From: Sediminihabitans luteus
Lineage (GTDB): Bacteria; Actinomycetota; Actinomycetes; Actinomycetales; Cellulomonadaceae
Direction of reading: 5' to 3'
Length of the DNA stretch: 64,000 bases
Assembly: GCF_002797595.1 (NCBI RefSeq)
Contig: NZ_PGFE01000001.1
Coordinates: forward strand, 868,001-932,000
Under the pieces are notes generated by a model that worked only from the letters and a program-made list of their open reading frames with translations, searched no databases and was not told where the DNA came from. Below are positions 61,107-64,000 of this stretch, in pieces. The position numbers were made by a program, and so were the translations under genes. How positions within the stretch are numbered: position 1 is the first letter of the stretch; each line of letters begins with the position of its first letter.

Positions 61107-62057
61107 CGCCGACCCCGTGAGCCGCTCGTACGCCTCGAGATAGCGGTCGCGCGTGCGCTCGACCACGGTCCCGGGCAGCGCGGGCGGTGCGACGTCGGAC
61201 GCCTTGTCCCAGCCCGACTCCGCGGACGTGAGCCAGTCCCGCACGAACTGCTTGTCGAAGCTCGGCTGCGCGTGCCCCGGCTCCCACTGGTCGGCGGGCC
61301 AGAAGCGCGAGGAGTCGGGCGTGAGCACCTCGTCGCCGAGGACGACCGCCCCCGACTCGGGGTCGATCCCGAACTCGAGCTTGGTGTCGGCGAGGATCAC
61401 GCCGCGCTCGCGCGCGATCGACTCGGCCCGCGCGTACACCGCGAGCGTGAGGTCGCGCAGGCGCGTGGCCGCCTCGTCGCCGATCGTCGCGGCGACCTGA
61501 TCGAACGTCACGTTCTCGTCGTGGTCGCCGATCTCGGCCTTGGTCGCGGGCGTGAAGATCGGCTCCGGGAGCCGCGAGCCGTCCACGAGCCCCGCGGGCA
61601 GCGGGACGCCGCACACGTTCTGCCCCGCGCGGTACTCGACCAGGCCCGAGCCCGTGAGGTAGCCGCGCACGACGCACTCGACCGGGAACATCTGCAGCCG
61701 CCGGCACACCATCGCCCGGCCGGCGACGACGTCGGGCACGAGGCCGTCGCCCGGCTCGGCCGAGACCTCGGTCGACACGACGTGGTTCGGCACGAGGTCC
61801 GCGAGCTGCTCGAACCACCACAGGCTCAGCTGCGTCAGGACCGTGCCCTTGTCGGGGATCCCGGGGCTCAGCACGTGGTCGTACGCCGAGACGCGGTCGC
61901 TCGCGACGACGAGCACGACGTCGCCGAGCGGGTGCGCGCCACCGAGCGCCGGGAGGTCGGGCTCGTACAGGTCACGGACCTTGCCCGAGTAGACGTGCCG
62001 CCACCCGGGCAGGTCGAGCGACGCGGTGTCGAGGCCGCGCACGGCGTCCGCGCTCAC
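61098..62057 (-). CDS. purC: SAICAR synthetase
   Basis: 319 residues from GTG 62057, overlapping the purD stop by 4 bp. PurC signatures: VYSGKVRDLYE, VLVVASDRVSAYDHVLSPGIPDKGTVLTQLSLWWFE, VECVVRGYLTGSGLVEY, IFTPATKAEIGDHDENV, LADTKLEFGIDP and LTPDSSRFWPADQWEPG. It joins CAIR with aspartate. The C-terminal stop is embedded in the flank of a 17-bp minisatellite. Cotranscribed with purD. Confidence 0.97.
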   Translation of the reverse strand: MSADAVRGLDTASLDLPGWRHVYSGKVRDLYEPDLPALGGAHPLGDVVLVVASDRVSAYDHVLSPGIPDKGTVLTQLSLWWFEQLADLVPNHVVSTEVSAEPGDGLVPDVVAGRAMVCRRLQMFPVECVVRGYLTGSGLVEYRAGQNVCGVPLPAGLVDGSRLPEPIFTPATKAEIGDHDENVTFDQVAATIGDEAATRLRDLTLAVYARAESIARERGVILADTKLEFGIDPESGAVVLGDEVLTPDSSRFWPADQWEPGHAQPSFDKQFVRDWLTSAESGWDKASDVAPPALPGTVVERTRDRYLEAYERLTGSALH

Positions 62058-63352
62058 AGGGCCACGACCTGACCGGCCGCGGCCTTCGCGGCGATGTCGG
62101 TGCGGTGGTGCGAGCCGTCGAGCGCGATCTGCGCGACGCCCGCGTACGCGCGCTCGCGCGCGGCGTCGAGGTCGGCGCCCTGCCCGACCACGGACAGGAC
62201 CCGGCCGCCCGCGCTCACGAGCGCGCCGCCGTCCGCGGTCGACGTGCCGGCGTGCAGCACGTGCACGGCGTCGAGGGCCTCGGCCGCGTCGATCCCGGTG
62301 ATCGCGTCGCCCGTGCGGGGGGACTCGGGGTAGCCGTGCGAGGCGACGACGACGGTCACCGCGGTGCCGTCGGACCACCGCAGCCGCGGCTGGTCGGCGA
62401 GCTCGCCGCGCGCCGCCGCGAGCAGCACCGCCGAGAGCGGGGTCTGCAGCCGGGCGAGCACGACCTGCGTCTCCGGGTCGCCGAACCGCGCGTTGAACTC
62501 GACCACACGGGTGCCGCGGCTCGTCAGCGCGAGGCCCACGTAGAGCACGCCCTGGAACGGCGTGCCGCGACGCGCCATCTCGTCGACCGTGGGCTGCGCG
62601 ATGCGCGTCACGACCTCCTCGGTGAGCCCCTCGGGCGCCCACGTCAGCGGGCTGTACGCGCCCATGCCGCCCGTGTTGGGCCCGGCGTCGTCGTCGCCCA
62701 CGCGCTTGAAGTCCTGGGCGGGCGCGAGCGGCACGACCGTCGTCCCGTCGCAGATGCAGAACAGCGAGACCTCGGGCCCGTCGAGGAACTCCTCGATCAC
62801 GACGCGGCCGTCGGTGCCGCGCGCCTCGAAGCACGCTGCGGCGTGCGCGAGCGCCTCGTCACGGTCCGACGTCACGACGACGCCCTTGCCGGCGGCGAGG
62901 CCGTCGTCCTTGACGACGTACGGGGCGCCGAACGCGTCGAGCGCCTCGGCGACCTGCGCGACGTCGGTGCACACGTGCGCGAGCGCGGTCGGCACCGACG
63001 CGGCGGCCATGACGTCCTTGGCGAAGGCCTTCGACCCCTCGAGGCGCGCGGCCTCGGCGCTCGGGCCGAAGCAGGGGATCCCGGCCGCGCGCACCGCGTC
63101 GGCCACGCCTGCGACGAGCGGGGCCTCGGGGCCGACCACGACGAGCTCGACGCCCAGCGAGGTCGCGAGCGCCGCGACCGCGGCGCCGTCGAGGGCGTCG
63201 ACCGCGTGCAGCTCCGCGAGCGCCGCGATGCCCGGGTTCCCGGGTGCGGCGTGCAGCTCGTGCGTCTCACCGCCCGCGAGCGCGGCCTCGTGCGCGAGGG
63301 CGTGGACGATGGCGTGCTCTCGGGCACCGGTTCCGACGACGAGGATCTTCAC
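62054..63352 (-). CDS. purD: Phosphoribosylamine-glycine ligase
   Basis: 432 residues from GTG 63352 (CGGGAGG-like region ACTCGCCTCCC read as GGGAGGCG lies on the opposite strand, so the ribosome binding site is weak). ATP-grasp layout: MKILVVGTGAREHAIVHALA, VVVGPEAPLVAGVADAVR, CFGPSAEAARLEGSKAFAKDVM, YVVKDDGLAAGKGVVV, LAPAQDFKRVGDDDAGPNTGGMGAYSP and ARFGDPETQVVL. It makes GAR from phosphoribosylamine and glycine. First gene of a purD-purC operon. Confidence 0.97.
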   Translation of the reverse strand: MKILVVGTGAREHAIVHALAHEAALAGGETHELHAAPGNPGIAALAELHAVDALDGAAVAALATSLGVELVVVGPEAPLVAGVADAVRAAGIPCFGPSAEAARLEGSKAFAKDVMAAASVPTALAHVCTDVAQVAEALDAFGAPYVVKDDGLAAGKGVVVTSDRDEALAHAAACFEARGTDGRVVIEEFLDGPEVSLFCICDGTTVVPLAPAQDFKRVGDDDAGPNTGGMGAYSPLTWAPEGLTEEVVTRIAQPTVDEMARRGTPFQGVLYVGLALTSRGTRVVEFNARFGDPETQVVLARLQTPLSAVLLAAARGELADQPRLRWSDGTAVTVVVASHGYPESPRTGDAITGIDAAEALDAVHVLHAGTSTADGGALVSAGGRVLSVVGQGADLDAARERAYAGVAQIALDGSHHRTDIAAKAAAGQVVAL

Positions 63353-63392
63353 GGGAGGCGAGTCTACCGGCGAGCGTCCGCCAGCCCCTGGG

Positions 63393-63461
63393 ACGTCTCA
63401 GTCCAGGGGCCGTCTCGGTCCGGGGCCGTCTCAGTCCAGGGGGACGTCTCAGTCCAGGGGG
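63393..63461. repeat. Four-copy degenerate tandem repeat upstream of purD
   Basis: Units of 16-18 bp built on ACGTCTCAGTCCAGGGG start at 63393, 63410, 63426 and 63444. The last copy overlaps the stop region of the DUF4333 lipoprotein gene, so the array fills the space between that gene and purD. Confidence 0.8.
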
Positions 63462-64000
63462 ACGTCGTCGACCTGGAACGAGAGGCCGGAACCGTCCGCG
63501 GCGGGCTCGTCGACGGTCGTCGTCATGCCGAACCGCGTCTCGGTGTTCGGGTCGGTGACCGTGCAGCGCAGGGTCTGGCCGGCCTCGAGCACGATCGCGC
63601 TCGGGCACTCGACCTCGGGGCGCACGCCCACGCTCTTCTCGAGCGCGTCGGCGGCGGACGCCTCGACCGCCCCGGCCGAGAGCGTCGGCGAGCCTGCGTC
63701 GGCGTCCGCGTCGTCGGCCGCGTCGTCGGTCGTCCCTGCGCCCTTGGCCTCGTCGTCGACCTGGAAGTGCAGGCCCGACCCGTCCGCGGCATCGTCCTGG
63801 ACGAGCACCGTCATGCCGTACTCGGTGCCCGACGACGGGTCGGTGAGCGTGCACCGCATGGTCTCGTCGATCGTGAGCGCGAGCGACTCGGGGCACTCGA
63901 CCTCGGGACGCTGCCCGATCTGCTCCTCGAACGTGTCCTCGGCGAGGTTCGCGACGGTGCTCCCCGAGACGGTCTTGTTGACCGAGACCGAGCACCCGCC
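63449..64000 (-). CDS. Tandem DUF4333 lipoprotein (5' end outside window)
   Basis: The frame is open to the edge of the window; 183 residues are visible. It begins GGCSVSVNKTVSG, where GGC looks like the end of a lipobox, so only the signal peptide may be missing. Two DUF4333 repeats follow: FEEQIGQRPEVECPESLALTIDETMRCTLTDP and LEKSVGVRPEVECPSAIVLEAGQTLRCTVTDP, each with a conserved Cys pair, separated by an Asp/Ala-rich linker. DUF4333 domains are extracellular in actinobacteria; function unknown. An internal ATG at 63859 is not the start. Confidence 0.85.
   Translation of the reverse strand, partial: GGCSVSVNKTVSGSTVANLAEDTFEEQIGQRPEVECPESLALTIDETMRCTLTDPSSGTEYGMTVLVQDDAADGSGLHFQVDDEAKGAGTTDDAADDADADAGSPTLSAGAVEASAADALEKSVGVRPEVECPSAIVLEAGQTLRCTVTDPNTETRFGMTTTVDEPAADGSGLSFQVDDVPLD

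Overview
This 64-kb window is chromosomal DNA from a very GC-rich actinobacterium. Codon third positions are almost all G or C, GTG starts are common, and there are actinobacterial hallmarks: bldC next to a DUF3073 gene and purM/purF, a CrtYe/CrtYf/CrtEb-type C50 carotenoid operon, a FadE5-FadA2-FabG4-HtdX fatty-acid cluster, a SAM-IV riboswitch and a TCGAAC-N4-GTTCGA LexA box. A secreted nuclease with two chitin/cellulose-type binding modules and a family-5 binding-protein importer fit a soil polysaccharide degrader of the Micrococcales, perhaps Cellulomonas-like; that placement is inference. No CRISPR array, insertion sequence, rRNA or intact prophage was found.

Layout. 1-4.3 kb: the end of a membrane protein, a laccase-like multicopper oxidase, a left-handed beta-helix protein behind a Zur-like box, tRNA-Lys, and a phage-type regulator that may mark an eroded tRNA-integrated element. 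4.3-11.9 kb: a processive glycosyltransferase, DedA, a glycerophosphodiesterase, a PfkB kinase, SurE, an MscS channel and an ABM-domain membrane protein. 12-19.2 kb: an M15 peptidase facing the crtE-crtB-crtI-crtYe-crtYf/crtEb operon, whose last gene is a cyclase-prenyltransferase fusion. 19.2-23.2 kb: galE, a zincin, tRNA-Glu/Asp/Phe, holin-like and DUF3618 proteins, bldC and DUF3073. 23.5-42.1 kb: purM and purF, a 1617-residue secreted nuclease/nucleotidase, an SCP-like protein, a five-gene ABC importer, cutC and purL. 42.3-52.1 kb: a DUF2599 lipoprotein, a LysR/EamA pair and the fatty-acid cluster with its TetR regulator and operator. 52.1-58.3 kb: small membrane proteins, an acetyltransferase, an unknown CxxC protein and a cysteine-desulfurase-like enzyme, then rhodanese and metZ. 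58.5-64 kb: DUF998, GNAT, purQ, purS, purC, purD and a truncated tandem-DUF4333 lipoprotein.

How it fits together. Seven purine genes (purM, F, L, Q, S, C, D), all on the minus strand, supply most of the path from PRPP to SAICAR; purL is the small subunit type that needs purQ and purS. The most striking locus is 56.2-56.6 kb, where a SAM-IV riboswitch on the minus strand (cysteine-desulfurase-like gene) and a SAM-I riboswitch on the plus strand (rhodanese-metZ) lie back to back, so two unrelated SAM sensors appear to control divergent sulfur-metabolism operons. Several intergenic regions carry perfect short tandem repeats (10, 17 and 18 bp units) or direct repeats (37 bp), and an orphan LexA box lies between purS and purC.
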